Below, one piece after another: positions 27,801 to 42,800 of a stretch of 64,000 nucleotides of DNA (positions are counted from its first letter, which is position 1; each line of letters begins with the position of its first letter). A program made the position numbers and the translations under genes. The notes beneath the pieces are model-generated. The model worked only from the letters and a program-made list of their open reading frames with translations. It made no database searches and was not told the origin of the DNA. Source of the stretch: Toxonevra muliebris (Eukaryota; Arthropoda; Insecta; Diptera; Pallopteridae); contig OY829326.1 in NCBI GenBank assembly GCA_963691655.1, forward strand, positions 90,141,235-90,205,234. Reading direction: 5' to 3'.

Positions 27801-30800
27801 GTGACAATTGCAATTGTGTTTTTTTGTTACGTTTCTGTGTTGCTGTGTTTGCGACGCGTTGTGGTTAAATGCACTTTACAACCAACTTGTGCAGCAAGTT
27901 TGCTGTTTGTAACTACCATATGGTGGGATGTGACTGAGTGTTTATTTATTTTGTTGTTATTGTTGTTGTAAAACCATATGCCCACTGTAGGCATTATGTA
28001 TGTATTGATATTGTGTGTGCATATTGCAGACGAGGAAAACGATAATAACATTGTGTAGAATGCGATTTGCATACAAAAACAGAATTGAACTTTTGATTGC
28101 CATACAAAATCATATGTCCATATGTATGAAATGTGGCTGGAAGTTCTGTTCTTTCTGGTTTTATTATTATAATTTTATGTTTACTCAGTTGAGCAAACCA
28201 AAAAAAATGCATTTTGCCGGAAGTACATATGACATTAATATATGACAATAAAATGTTTGAATATGTGCGTCTCTTCCTCTCTCTCTTTGTTAGATTATTA
28301 AATATTTAATAGCTTCCTACTTGTATAATAATGGTTAAAACAAGTTGATAAGTGAAGCGTTACAAAATACTTAGAAGTGTTTTTATGGGTATAGAGGAAC
28401 AGAATGTGCCATCAAACTGTTCAGGCTATGTTTGCTTTAGAACCAGAGTACATCTCACTCTATTCCTTATGTGATATTTTTGTAATAATTATGTTAAGAC
28501 TCGCAATGTACTTGCAATTGCATTTGAGGTCCTAAATTAGTAGCAGCCAGTGTTAACCAGTAAGTGATGATTTGAGTCTCACGGCACAACGGAAATTCTA
28601 AGAATGGAATCCCAAACATATTAACGTGGAGTTTAATTCAAAATAAATTTCCGAGTTTTTTATGAAAATATACAAAAATTTCACTACCCAAACCTGATTT
28701 GAGATATTTTGTCATTTTCACTCCGGCCTAGTGTATATGTACTGGATAACCTTCCCAAAGTCAACTATTGTCAAAGCTTGTGATAAGTTTTGTTCGTTAT
28801 GCGTGTTCAAGAAGAGTGAATTTGAGAGCGCGGGCAATATCAATTCGATTTTAAAGGAGAGCAAGGGAAAAATATAAACTTTAATAGTTTGGTTTATCTG
28901 AAGAATTTTCGAGGTGGAACCAGCAGACACGAATAGAAACATAACAGAGTTATTACCATCCAATATCCAATTCTGCACTGGCTAGCCTAAATGGACGAGG
29001 CGACTGGAAAAACTAGGCAACAGGATCATAAAATCTAAAGCAGTATTAAACTGTCAACGCTCGTAAAGACATCAAGTAAAAGTTTTTTGGATTCCCGAAC
29101 ATAGCAAGGGAACTATAAAGCAAATAAACCAACTAACATGGTTGATTCTATTGATAAAGAATCGTGCAGGAACAGAGAAATCAAATTTAAATCAGAAAAC
29201 AAGAGAAACAATCAACAGATCGTGATAAAGGAGGATCGAATGTTTGATTGTAATCCGAAGTTAATAGTCCTTTCTTGACAATAATAGAACACATGGCTTT
29301 CTTTTCTTGAATAGAAAAAAGTCCGAATTCTAACTGGAATGCCAATGGAACGATGGTCTTGCGGATTAGAATTGCAGCACTTTATTACTGTATATAGTTT
29401 TTCCAACATTATGTCTGTTAATTTGCAGACATAATGTTTGGAAAACTAGAAGAACTATTAAGATTCATCAAGAGCACTGAGTGTGGTAGAAATAAGATTG
29501 TAAAATTGTTCTAGGTACCACATACCATAGTGGTATAATTTTTTCCCTCAATGGACGCTCAGATTTTTTAAGATATGTCTTTTCGCCTAACCTAAATTCT
29601 AACATAAGTTCTGCCTGGCATTTGTTCTGAAGATAGATACCAAAATGATCTAATCATTTTTAGGATTTTTCCTTATTTCTCTTTTTCACTCTGTCTCTAA
29701 TTTTATAATTTACTTATTCTCAATTATATAATTTTTTGTTTTTGTCAATTAGGTTCCCCTACTATTGAAACGGATCCATTCAACTCTATTGATAACAACG
29801 TGTGCCCGTAATAAAATTAACGTTTTTATTACATGAAAATAGCAAATATTAATAAACAAAATAAAAATTTCAAAATTTTACTTTCACATAATTCCACATA
29901 GGAACAACAACAAAAACCAAAATACCTTAAATATTTTTACTACATTTTTTATGATGTTGCTCTACCTGTTTTGCTACTAGTTATAATATTTTTCAAATCG
30001 CGAGAAAAATAAATGAGAAAACGAAACAAAACTTTTTTCTAAAGCGACAATAAGCTGCTTTTAAACGCTTCATTTTTTACTGATATGCACAAAGAAACAA
30101 CAACTTGCACTAATTTACATACTGATACACACAACTGACACAGAAACTAAAAGTGGTAGTCGCAGTTGATGAAAGTGACATTTGAACCATGAGGCCTACT
30201 TGCAATAATCCGGCATAAAAATCGCTAGACAACAGGCAGAGCAACAAGATAGAATCAAAACAACTCTGCAAAATGTTCATTCATACAGATATCGATTTAA
30301 TTTATTTATTTTACTATAGATTTCTAGAAAATGTCATTTATTCACTACAATAGAAAAAATTTTATATATGTCGATGTAGGGGAGTAAGACTATGAATACA
30401 TACAGTGGTACATAAACACATAGTAAGTATGAGTATGTAAAAGCCAACATGTCTTTCAAATGGACACAATATGACTTAAATAGAATTTCAAATATCAAAG
30501 TTTATTGAGTCGATTTTTATTTAACATATTTCATACGAACTAAATAATCCCTAAAAAATTAAGAGAATTGAATTTGAATCTCAATTCAATTTAAAATTCA
30601 AAATTTAACAAATGTTTTTAAAGTATTTATTTTGACTCACATATGTATGTATTAAGGGATTCTAAAATCTTTAATAATTTTTGATTAATGATGAAATCAA
30701 GATTTCTTTTGATTGCATTCAAGATCATTGACTCCTTTTATTTCTATCGCTTGATTTAAATGTATTTATTGTGAAAGTTTGTCACGAAGAACATTTATTT

Positions 30801-33800
30801 TTTTGATAATTAGTTTTTAAATTTTGAATACGTATTTATATAGAAAAGTCAGTATTTTGTTATTAAAAGAAGGCGACAAGTGTGCTGGTTGCACGTATAA
30901 ATTGTGCTGAAAAAAACAAGAAAGAGAACAGAAAGACAGGAACAGATCGAGAACTGAATTTGCTAGATCCAACCCCGCGAAATAATATCTAAGTGTAGTC
31001 CAGCTGAAAGTGAAGGATGCAAAATGACAGGAGTTTTGATTCACGTAATATAGTTATGTTGGTTATAAAAAGTTATGACCTTCCGCGTTCAACAAATTTT
31101 TCCATTACATCGATTGAATCTTTAAGAACTGTTGCTGTAGAAAAATTTTTCAACTAAAACTTATTTTTCATTGTAATAAACATATATACTACATTTTTTT
31201 ATTTTTTTTATTTATTAACGTTCTATACTTAACATATAACAGAGACGTTTTATTACTGCGATTAGTAAATTAAGTTACAAACAAGCAATGTTACTCAATA
31301 CTACATATATTTTATTATTTTTTAAAAAATTTCATCAAAATCGGCACAGACATTGTTTTTTAGTGTATGTTTTCTAAAAATTTTAAATTTGGTTTCAGAA
31401 AAGTTTTATCGGACTTTTTTTATAAATACCATATTCCACATAGAGTAAACTATACCACATACCAGAATTTAGTGGATTTCTAGCCATGTAGGGAAGTGTC
31501 GTCTGGGTTGGAGCATATGTAGACTTTTGCTCATAACTTCTGTTTAATGCCAAATTTTTAATAATGTTGCAGATCGTTGGAAAGATCTCATAAATTGAAA
31601 TGAGCTCAGAGCATTTACAAAAAATGAAAATTGTAGTCATGCACTTTTTCTGGCACTGTAAAAAACCTTTTTTATTCTGCTTTTAACACTCGGTCACGTA
31701 ACACTTATATACACTTAACATTCTGAACTCGAAATGACATGAAAAGTTTGCTTTCGTCATGACAAACAATACTGTATTTTAACTTAACGGACGCCAGTGA
31801 GATATAACGGAGAAACGACACTGTCCCGAACCTGACAGCACCCCGACCATGACGACACTTCCCTACTTATCCGGTTTTGATGATTTTTTTAAAGGTAATA
31901 ATATATATCGTCGTCGTTCAAGCAGAGATCACTAAGTCCAAATTAATTTTTCTAATTGGATGCGGATTAATTAGCATCTATAATTCGAATAATAAATTAG
32001 ATTTTTGATGATCCAGTTGAAACGTATACTATGTGTATATCAATCTATTGGCTTTTTAAGTTCGTAGCGCCAGTGGGCTGGTAGTTTAAATAAACGAAGG
32101 GCAATAAGTCTTATGTGTTGATCACATGTGGTTTTGAAGCGCTAAAACATGGAAAATGTTTAAAAGGAAATGTTTTTCTATCGTATACTATTGTACAGTA
32201 ATAGGTCTTATAGATTCAGTACAAAAAGGACTTTAAGAATCGGTCAACTATTCATAAAGTTTTGATCACTAAAGTTACTCAAAGTAGGCGAAATAGAGTA
32301 GTCGCATTAAGTGGGCCTAGTAGAAAAAATCGATGTGATGGAAAAATTTGTTAAACGCAAAAAGTCAATATTTTTTATGGTCAACCCCGATGCAAAATGT
32401 GAATGACTGTACTTTATTTTGAAACTATATATTTTTTATCAATTTTATTAATGGTTGAAATTGTCAATCTCCCCATTTTTGGATGAAGCCTTCTCGAGAT
32501 TCAATTGATTGGATTTAGAGCACAAACTTAATAAGTGAAGTCTTCTTGTTCTCAATTTTGCAGGGCTGTTCTTAATCTTATCTGCCCATATATGAATTTT
32601 TTTTTTTTTTACTGTGTCAAAATTTTAATACATTTTTTGATTCGTGTTTTTTTAAATTGGGTGTAATATCATATTGTATTTAAGATTATGAATTTGTCGC
32701 TTACGATAAGCTGGTGATCATGGCTTTATATTTATCATTTTCTTTAAAATTCTAACAAATACAGTAGCAAAAAGGAATATGAATATTTTTGAATTTTGTA
32801 GTTGATGCTGCATTTTTTGTCATGAATATTAATATTAATTAGTTTCAGCACGTTTGCCACGAAGTCATGGTCGTTACGCCATGATCTTCTCCAAAATATA
32901 GAAAATGCCTTCACCGCAAAAGCAGAAAAATTACGAAAGAAATAATGAAATTTTCATGATAATTTGCAAGTGTACATATTTCCTTTTTGCCAACTGCAAA
33001 TTTTTCTAACTGCCGGAAGCAGTAAACGGCATTATGCAGCAAAAATTCTCTACAAAACATATGCAAAGTAGTGGGTGGTCCCGTTTTTTAATTAAGAGAT
33101 AGGAAGTGTGGGTAAATAAATATATATAAATATGCGAAAATATTTTTTATATCTGCAATTTCTTGTTGCTCAATTTTCGTAATATTAAACGCATAACTGC
33201 TATTATAACAACAAAACTGCTTGGAAGTTTTCAATCATGTCCTCTCTTCACAAACTTTTTATACATAGAGAAGAGTACTTTCTTGTATCCACCCGTATTT
33301 ACATATATGTGCTAAAAAATTGTGTGTGAGAGATAGAGAGAGCAGTAGTCAAGTAATGCATAAATATAAAATGGAGAATGGAGAATGTGTTTTGAATTAT
33401 TATTGCAACTCAAATTGAATTGAGTGCAGCAAAATGTGATAAAGTAAATCATTTTCCTCTTTTATAAAGCTGATTTAAAAGTTCGTAGAAGGAAACGATA
33501 TTGGTTGAGTGAAGTGGTTTGAATATTACTGTATTATACTATCAAAATATTTCCAAAAAGGCAACAATTGTCTGAAGCGAAGCGAGCAAATTTTAAGCCT
33601 AAAATATTTTAAATATTATAATTATAGAAAGCAATATACAAAAACATAAACTAGCTTTGATGCAAAATCCCATCTCAGTTTGGAAAACAAATTACGTCTC
33701 TTCAAGGAAATTCTAAAACCTGTATGGACCTGCGGAATAGAGCTCTGGGGAACGGCTAGTAACAGTAACATCGACATTCAACAAAAATACCAGTCTAAAA

Positions 33801-36800
33801 CCCTTCGGCTGATTACTAATGCGACCTGGTTTATAACGAACGACCTCAAGAAGCTGAAAGTGAAGAACGAATTAGCTAGATATAGCGAGCGATATTTGCA
33901 GAGACTAAGCAGTCAATCTAACCAGAGATGCCAACTCATTTTTTCTTTCTCCCCGATAACTCTCGTGAAATTCCCCGATTTATATAAACGAAAAATACCC
34001 TTTACGTAGGCTTAGAGTTACTCTTGGTCAGAGTTATTTTAAGGGGCCCTGCACTTTCTTGGTTAAAATTTTTTTTATCAATTTTTTTTGGATTGATAAA
34101 AAAAAATTTTCTGACATCTATTTAAAGACTTCAAGTACAAGAAAAAATTGTGTAATAATTAAAAAAAAATTATATAAAGGGCTCTTTTGCAGCTTCATGG
34201 AAGACGTTTTGGAAATCGTCAAACCCAATGGCGTGCGTGCTTGCGGCTCAGTGGAACATATAAGAAAATACCATTAGAAAAATTATAACTGTACTTTCAG
34301 GACATACTAACATTATTTTGTTTGACCTTCTTCTTCTTTATAATAGCTGCCCATAATTTGCAAGTTTATAAGTTACAGTCACCAAGAACTAACAGTTATT
34401 AATTAGAAGATGCTCGTGAAGCGAAAGATTGGCACGAATACGTTTAAGAAACTGGAAGATCTGTATGAGGATGTTCAAAGGCAAAGAAAGCGAGCTCAAA
34501 TCGATCAGGCGAAACATTTAATATAACCAATGCCACGTAGATGTGCAACAGTGATCACTAATAATGAATATGCGACAAAGTTTTGAAAACTTTTTCGATT
34601 TTTCTTCAATTTCCACATTAACTTTTTCTAGTTGCAAATGTTTTGACCTCTTCAATTCAGACTGTAATGTAATATTACTTCTTTCTTTGTTTATTTGGAA
34701 CATAATATTGTACTTTTAATTTTTTATAATAAATGGCAATAAATACACTTTGTTTTGAATAAAAACGATTTTTGATTAAAATTATTTTAGTGAGCTTAAA
34801 GTCATTTAAAGTGCAAGTGATTTTGGTTGCAAATGATATGACCGGCACTGTACACAATAAAAAATACAAAGTTTAGTTGTTTAGGATTTGCTACTCATTT
34901 TTATTGGACGGGGTATATTTAGAAAATAACGGAATTGATTTTATTTGCTCATCACTTAAGATTGTTCAATTCAATGCTTGGAGTTCGGGCTTAGTTGACA
35001 TCATTTTTTACTTCATACGAGATTTTTAGGGATTTTTTCATACGTGAAGAAATAATTGGCGCCTTAACGAACTGTTCAAATCTTTGAGTGACCACTGTTG
35101 ACAAACTAGGCGAGACGAAACATTTTTCAACACTTTTTCTGAAATACCATGTATATAAACAGGTATAAATTAAATTAACAATTACTAACGATAAATACTT
35201 TTTGTATGTTTGCTTAATATTTTAATTACTATAATTATTGCTATCTTTTTGTAGTTGTTGTATTGGAATCGAAAAAAGAAGTGCATAATAAATAGATTTA
35301 TTCAAATTTACAATATAAAATATAACTGCAAATGAAATTGATAAAAAACAATTGTTTCTCATAGAACTACAAAGTTTAACTGCAGTATCTACATATACAA
35401 AATGCATAAACATATCCACATTAAATAAATGGTATAACTGGCCACACTTCAGTCATCACTAATTAAATTTAATTAAATTTAAGCACAAATTTTATATTAT
35501 AATTAAATTGTTTTGACAATGTTATTTTCCTTTCATTTATTTTGTAATTACAGATACTTACATGTATAATTACAAAATATTCAACGGTCTGTATAACTTT
35601 GCAGAGTTATTTTATGACTAATACAATATGATTGTCAGTTCGTATTATTATGGACTAAAATTAGGATTAATCAATAATATTGATAGAAGGAAGTCCAATG
35701 GAACAAAGTATAACCACCACTCTCCTAATCTCTTCGGTTTATATTAATTTTTATTGAAGGAGGTACGGCATTTTTACTTTTATATTTATAATCCCATAAA
35801 AATTCCACACTTTAATGGTGATATAATCCTGATTGAAAATAGAATCTTTAGAGCAAGCAATTTTATTAATATAAAAGTCAAATTATAATTGACCGAAATC
35901 TACAAACCTTTACGTCACATCCAGCACATTACGTTGGAGACATGATAACTACTTAAGCCTATAACTGTTACGTCTATTGTAATTGATCCTTAAATCTGAC
36001 AGGTGAACTCATATCAAATTTTTTCGAACTCCTCGTATGACCAGCTGCGACATCCAGCCATATCGAGTTAAGAAGGAAATACCATATAGACAGCCTAAAT
36101 CATCACTTAACTTTGCGCGTGGTTAAAAACAAATTATCAATATTAGAAACACCAAATTTTAAACGAAGCATAAAACCATAAAAGCAAAAAACCTTTTATA
36201 AAACTCGTCCAGCCAGTAGATATAACCGTGCGAAATGTTTCTAGAATAGTTTTGTTTTTGTAAAAATAGCGTAAAAGTAAAAAAGTCGATTTTTTGTAAG
36301 TTATTTTTACAAAAACATATGTATTTAAAAATAAAAAGTTTGTTGACACAATTTTTGTTGAACTCATTTTTGTGGTTTGTGTCCAAAACTGGGCCTCGAG
36401 TAATAAAAGAGCAATCTCAATGAAATTTTAGAAAGCCTTAGCCAAAAATAGAACTTTTGATTTATTTCAATCTCTCAACAGCTACACCTTGTAGCTGAGG
36501 TGACTAAAACCAGTTGGTGTTCGAGTTTCAAAAAATCGATTATTTTTTTAATGTATTTCAAAAGTACAATAATGACAGTATACTGTTAACGAAGTTATAG
36601 CGCATAGTCAAGAGCGCCTGTTGGTTAAACTATTTGTGTTGTTAAAACTTTAAAAGCGTTTTTCTTGAAACAAAGTTTTTTTTGATCGGCTCAGGAGTTT
36701 GAAGAAATTCTATTGAACCAATTAGGCTGAAATTTTAATACGTTATTCGACACGCCAATGGCTCTCGCAGGTAGTAGAATTGTTTATTCTGAATCATTAT

Positions 36801-39800
36801 TTCCTACTTTTACCCCGATTTTCAACAAAAAACAACGTGATTTGTGAAAAAAAAAATTTAGAAGTCCGCCATTTTGTTATTTTTTAATAAAAATATTTAA
36901 ATCTACTACCTGCCAGAATGAAAAGCCTACAAAACGATATTCTAATTAATTTGTTTGTTTCAGATGGGTTCAAGTACAGTAATCACCCGGGCCAGCGCTC
37001 ACCTTCTCTTTCAGGTGTCCACTTTGGACTAAAAAAATATTGTAAAACAAACTCAAAAAAAAAATTTTTTTACAGTTAAAGATGTCAATAATAACATATA
37101 AAAAAATTAAAATGCTTCTATTTTTATTAAAATTATTAGGCTTTGAATGAACAATGATGCCAGAAGAATATCAAAAAGTTCATAGAACTATCAGATCAGA
37201 CGATCGTTTCGGAACTCATCAGTGATCTTTGTGATAATTCGCTAATTTCAACAATCTGTACAAGTGAAAATACTGTAAAGTAAATGAGAATTACAAAGAC
37301 AATTACTACCGTTCTATGTACTTTTTGCTATTCTTCTTTGATTTTATTTTATTATAATGAAAACCTCCCGAAATAAGCTTGAAAATTAGGCTGGAACACC
37401 AGACTAAATCCTTAATCACACTTGAAAGCACACTTAAAGCATATTGGAACACTTTTGTTTTGGACCATATGTCCAGCTAGATTTATCGTGTCGAGTCCAC
37501 GATTCGGAACAATGCAATTTTCGGAATTTCGAATTGAAATTTCACCTGAATAGTTGTAAAATTGATTTATTAAAAAAAATAGTTTTTTTTTAGCCCGCTA
37601 TATGATATTTCCCTATTTAAGATGAACAGAAAAATAACTTTGAAAATAAATGCTTCTTTTTTGGACATATTGAATTTATACTGCATCGTTACATAAAATT
37701 CCTATTAATAATGTCTACCTCATCTAGCTCTGGTTTTTTCCACAGGTTGAAATTATTGCCTGCAATTTCTGCTTTCTGTTTTGAAAGTTTAGGATTAATT
37801 TTTGTCTTAGTCAATTGACTTCCAAAACAAAAACCTACATATTTATATCTAGGTTTTATGCTGCAACTAAGAGATAAAGACAAATGTCAAAAAATTGATT
37901 TGAGCATAATAATTTCTGAATTATAGAAATAAATAATATAATTAATTAAGTGCTTATCAATGTTTCATTTGATGCGGAATGTGCTCGTAACTTTAGTTAT
38001 ACTATTAAAAAAAAAAAACAAATTATTAATTCTATTCAATTTAAATATTTCAATATAATTTTATTCTTCATTAATATTATATAATCAATAAACAATGCCA
38101 ATTGTAATAAGTACATTAAAGTGCCTCGAGTCACATGCACAAAAAAAAAAATCGGTCTTGTTGTACACCTCTGAAAGTGAACCTCGGTTTAATTTGTGAT
38201 AATTCCCAAAATGTTTTTGCTCCAGCGATTACCGTTCATGAGCTGGACCATCTTGAAGTCTGCTAGCAGAGTTAAAAAAAAATTTATGCAGAACCCTAAA
38301 AATTTTAAGTATCTATTTGTGATCTTTAGAAGTTTTTTTAAGGTGATCCAGTTCGCGAAATATTTTGGCAATCATCATAAAATAAACAACTTTTTTCGTG
38401 AGGCACTTTAATGTACATATCTCACATCATATATAAGTATACAAATAAATGCATTTAAAATTATAATACAATAGTTAGAACACACATAAATTATATCGTA
38501 TATATACAAGCTAGTCCTACCGCGTCGCCTAACAAAACAACAAAAAGCAGTTCACTTATACAGTGAAAGACAAAAGTTTACAAACACCTCCTGACTTTCA
38601 GTTTCTCTACATCTAAGAATCCAAAGAAAAAATTAAGTTTGCAGTTTTATAAACGATGACTATTTATTCATAAAAAAAGTACTTCAATAGGATAACAGGA
38701 CCACAAACTTTAATGTTTCAATATTACGACGACTCCAAGCAACTGATACCCAAGGAAGACCCACTAGATATTGAAAATGGCAAAAAAAAATTTGCGCTCA
38801 TGCTAAATAGTTAGATAGATTCGCACTGTGTGAAAGCTTTTGACATGTTAATTTTTATTTATGCTTGTGAATTTACCGTTATGTTGTTATTGAAGTACAC
38901 TTTTTTTTTTTTTTTCTATGAATGCATAGTCGATATCTATAAAACTTCAAACCTAATTTTTCTTTTAGATTCTTTAGTTTTACAGAAATTTAAAATCCAG
39001 TGCTGTGTATGTGGACTTTTGTACCTCACTTTATGTGATTTTTAATCACAAAAAATCATTATATTTACAAAAATATTTATGCATAAATGTTTAATTAAAA
39101 GAATGCGAGATACAATAAAAATTATTGAATACATACATAAATATTTAGTTGAAATGTTCATTATTAATTACGAACTTTTGCATGTTTAATTTAAAAAAAA
39201 AAAATATTTTAAATTTTTTTTTAAAACAGAATTCCGCTTTAATTTTTTGCTAAGAATGAGAATACGCCCACTCTTCACAATTTTATTCTGAGATACTAAT
39301 CTGGTTCACATTTAGTATTGTTTTAAAAAAATGTTTGATAGTTAAATTATCTCAGGTTACAATACAAAGTTCAACTATATAAAATAATCCTGAAGTCAAT
39401 ATGGTGAACGAACATTGACGTAACCAAAAAGATCAATGTAAAATTTAAGAACTATCACTGGCTCTCCTTATTTCGTCAGAGATCTTAATATCCATCGAGA
39501 TTTAGAAATCAATACGGCCAAAGATGTAATACTTCACTGTTATGAGAAATATTCCCAGAGCCTCCAGCAGCGCTCAAACGCTTTGATAAGAAACCCCATA
39601 CTCGGTTAACATTTAAGTCATTTGTTATTATTATTAGATTCATCGGGACGACTCGTAAGTCAAGTACTGTGACCTAGAAGATCTTTTGTCCCATATACGT
39701 ACAAATTAAGATAAAAGACGATTTGATATACTGATAAAGGCCAGAACAGCTTTTGTGGAAGAGGGTTTAATTTCGTTAACTGCTAGAAACGGTTTAGTAA

Positions 39801-42800
39801 AGATACTGAGCCAAGGTTGGACATTTTTTACAGAGAATGTGGGTTGTCATCTCAACGTCTTCCATACAAATACGGGACTCTGTCTCGTTTGACAGATCTA
39901 ATTTGTTTGGGTGAAATCTGACCAATAGCTGCTTAAAACCAGAAACTGGGTGGGAGCGATAGGAGAAAGCCATTTCTTCCTCACCGTCTCTTCTACGATT
40001 GATTTGGAACTGGTCAGGCCGAGTTCACAAAATAGATCGTGGCCAGCGCAGAGAATAAAGTCTCAAATGCAATAAATCCAATGAAAAAACTCCCAATGAA
40101 ATAACACCCAAGAAAATGAAATAAAAAGAAATAAGTGCCAAGCCAAAAATGAGATAAGTCCCAGTATTTGCGAGCTCCCAATAAAAAACAATGAAATAAG
40201 TCCCAATAGTTTAATTTTATTTGTCTATTAAAATAGTAAGGCGAGTCGATTGTGGCAGACACGCCGTTCTCGGGACCCCTACGAACGCATTGCAAATTAC
40301 CAAGAAATAAAAACTCTTTTTTTTTAATAAATATTTCCGTTTGTGTTCATTTTGATGAACAAAAAGCTGACTAAATGATAAATTCACTTATTTCACACAT
40401 TTCGAGTTGCAAAAAGAGGCAAATGGTTTATCTCTTAAAGTAATCGTACGATCCTTAGGTCAATTTAGGTGTGGATTATGTGCTAAATAGATTTCAATGC
40501 CCATAAAGTGGATTATAAATTTCAATGTAATAGCATTCACGTCATAGTGCGACACCATGAAAAGGAATGCTATAGCATTCACGCCAGCGAATGCGTTAAA
40601 TACATAAATGATAATATTAATTTGAATTTAGATGGTAAATTTATGCAATTCTGCAGCGCAGAAAAATAATGAAATAAGTCTCAATTAAAATTCGATTGGA
40701 ACTCATTTCATTTGAAGAGTTGTGGGTTTTATTGCATTATGAAATAGGTTCCAAAGAGAATAACGAAAGAAGTCTTAAATTAAACGAAATAACTTCCAAA
40801 ATTTTGCGAATTTAGAAAAATGCATTTAAATTTTTTTTTTTTTTTTGGTTTTGGAATACCATAAAATAATTAATGAATTAATTAGTGATAAAAATGTCAG
40901 ATTATTTAAATTAGGGTTTTGCAAATAATTAAGAAAAAATGAGAACAATAAAAATAAAAATTTTTGAATGCAAATGCCGATGAATTTTTTTTTTCCAAAA
41001 AAAAAGAAAAAACAAATATTTTAACAGGTTTTTTAAACTATTTTAATATTTTTTTTTAACAATAAGTAACACATATGTATATCAATCTTGTTTTACACCT
41101 CTGAAAAGATATTTTATGATAGTTCCCAAAATATTTCAGCTCTAGCGATTACGGGTCGTGAGCTGGACCATCTTGAAAAAACCTCTAAAAATTGTTTGAA
41201 GTGAAAAATGCATTGAACTGCAATGAAAACCTCAATTACCCTACTATTTATGTATAAGTATAAGAGCAGCGTTATAACCAACGCATTTGTTTCTGCCTCC
41301 CCAAACTACATAACTAAAACAGAACCCATAAAAATATGCAATGATTTCAAAGCATTTTGTTTTCTCCTCCGTTTTTTTTTTTATTTTATTGTGTTGCCAC
41401 CGTTAGTGGTTTTCATATTATTTTTAGTTTTCATTTTGATTAGTTTTTCAACAATTTGTTTTGTTCAATTTTTTGCATGGTTTCGATAGATTTTTTGTAT
41501 TCTCTTTTTTAGATTTTTGTATTTATTTACACAAGTGATTTTGTTTCGCTATTCATGTTCCATGTACTTATTTTTCTTATGCTGGCACCTAAACTTTGTG
41601 GTTGTTGTTGCTATTGTTGTTTATTTCAATACCGGAATTCAATATGGCGCATTGCACTCTTTATTTTCTTATACTTTTTTATGTAGTTCATTTTTGTTTT
41701 GTTGCTGTTATTCTCCTTCAACAACAATGCTCTTTTGCTTTTTTACTTTTTCTGGCTGCATTCATTGTTGCTGTTGTTTTTGTCGCCCAATAACTCTTAA
41801 TGCTTTGGCATTTGGCTTTATAGTGTTGAGAGAGCGAGGTGCAGAAGAGAACGGCAAAGTGAACGAGGTAGAGAATGTGAATGAATCTTGTATCTGCATT
41901 AAGTGGGTTAGGTCAGAGTTCTATTCTTGCTTGTGGTTGTTGTTGTTAATGGCTGCTCTCGTCATTTTATTGTTATTGCTTTTTATCCTGATTACCTACA
42001 ACTACGAAGGAGCATTCGTTTTTTTTCTAGTGAATTTGTTTTTTTGCATTTTACAGCAAGGTTTTTTTCAGAATATCCAATTAAAGTATTCAAACTAAAC
42101 GTGTTTAAGTGCTTAATATCGATTTATTTATAAGTTTCACATTTGAGAGCTATACTCATTTGAAGAAGTAAAAGCCATACACTTCTTCAAATAAATATTG
42201 TACTGGAGAAAAGGAAAGTAAGGTCGAAAAGTTTGCTTATGATCTCAAAAATACAAAAACAAAACTGGTTGGAGTTGAATCCCAGAAACAAAATTAACAC
42301 GATATTCAGGTAAATGTGAAGGTATCAATTACAAGGTAAGGTATGTGAAGGTAGCAATTACAATGTCCCCAGGCATGTAGAGATTTTTTTACTAGAGGGA
42401 TCAGTAAATACAAAAAAGTAAAAACTTGATCCTAATAAGGGTGTGGCATCAGCTTTAGAGTAATTTATGAATTTAATGTTTTGAGATGATAACGTTATGT
42501 GTGGAAATCTGTAAGGGGAGAGCACCAATAAAAAGTATTCCACAGTTAAAATAAATTATTGAAAATGGATGGGCCGAAAAAATAATATTTTTTTACAAAA
42601 TATTTTCCAAAGTTTCGTTAAACTTTACTTCTCTACGAACTAAAAGGACTGTTAGTAAGAAATTTTGATTATTTGGCAAATTCTAAAATACTAAATTGTA
42701 CCTTAAGTTGTTAAAAATTGCTGTAAAATTATATAAACTTATGAACGACAAAAACTGTTTGACATTTAAATAGAAGATTCGAAGAATAGAAGAATATGTT

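Noticed and set aside
38560..38620. ACAGTGAAAGACAAAAGTTT as a Tc1-like end
   Set aside because: The sequence resembles Tc1-type termini, but I found no inverted partner nearby.
41517..42098. 193-codon plus-strand open frame
   Set aside because: Composed almost wholly of Phe/Leu/Cys/Val from GTT/TTG-type repeats. No start context, family motif or splice support.
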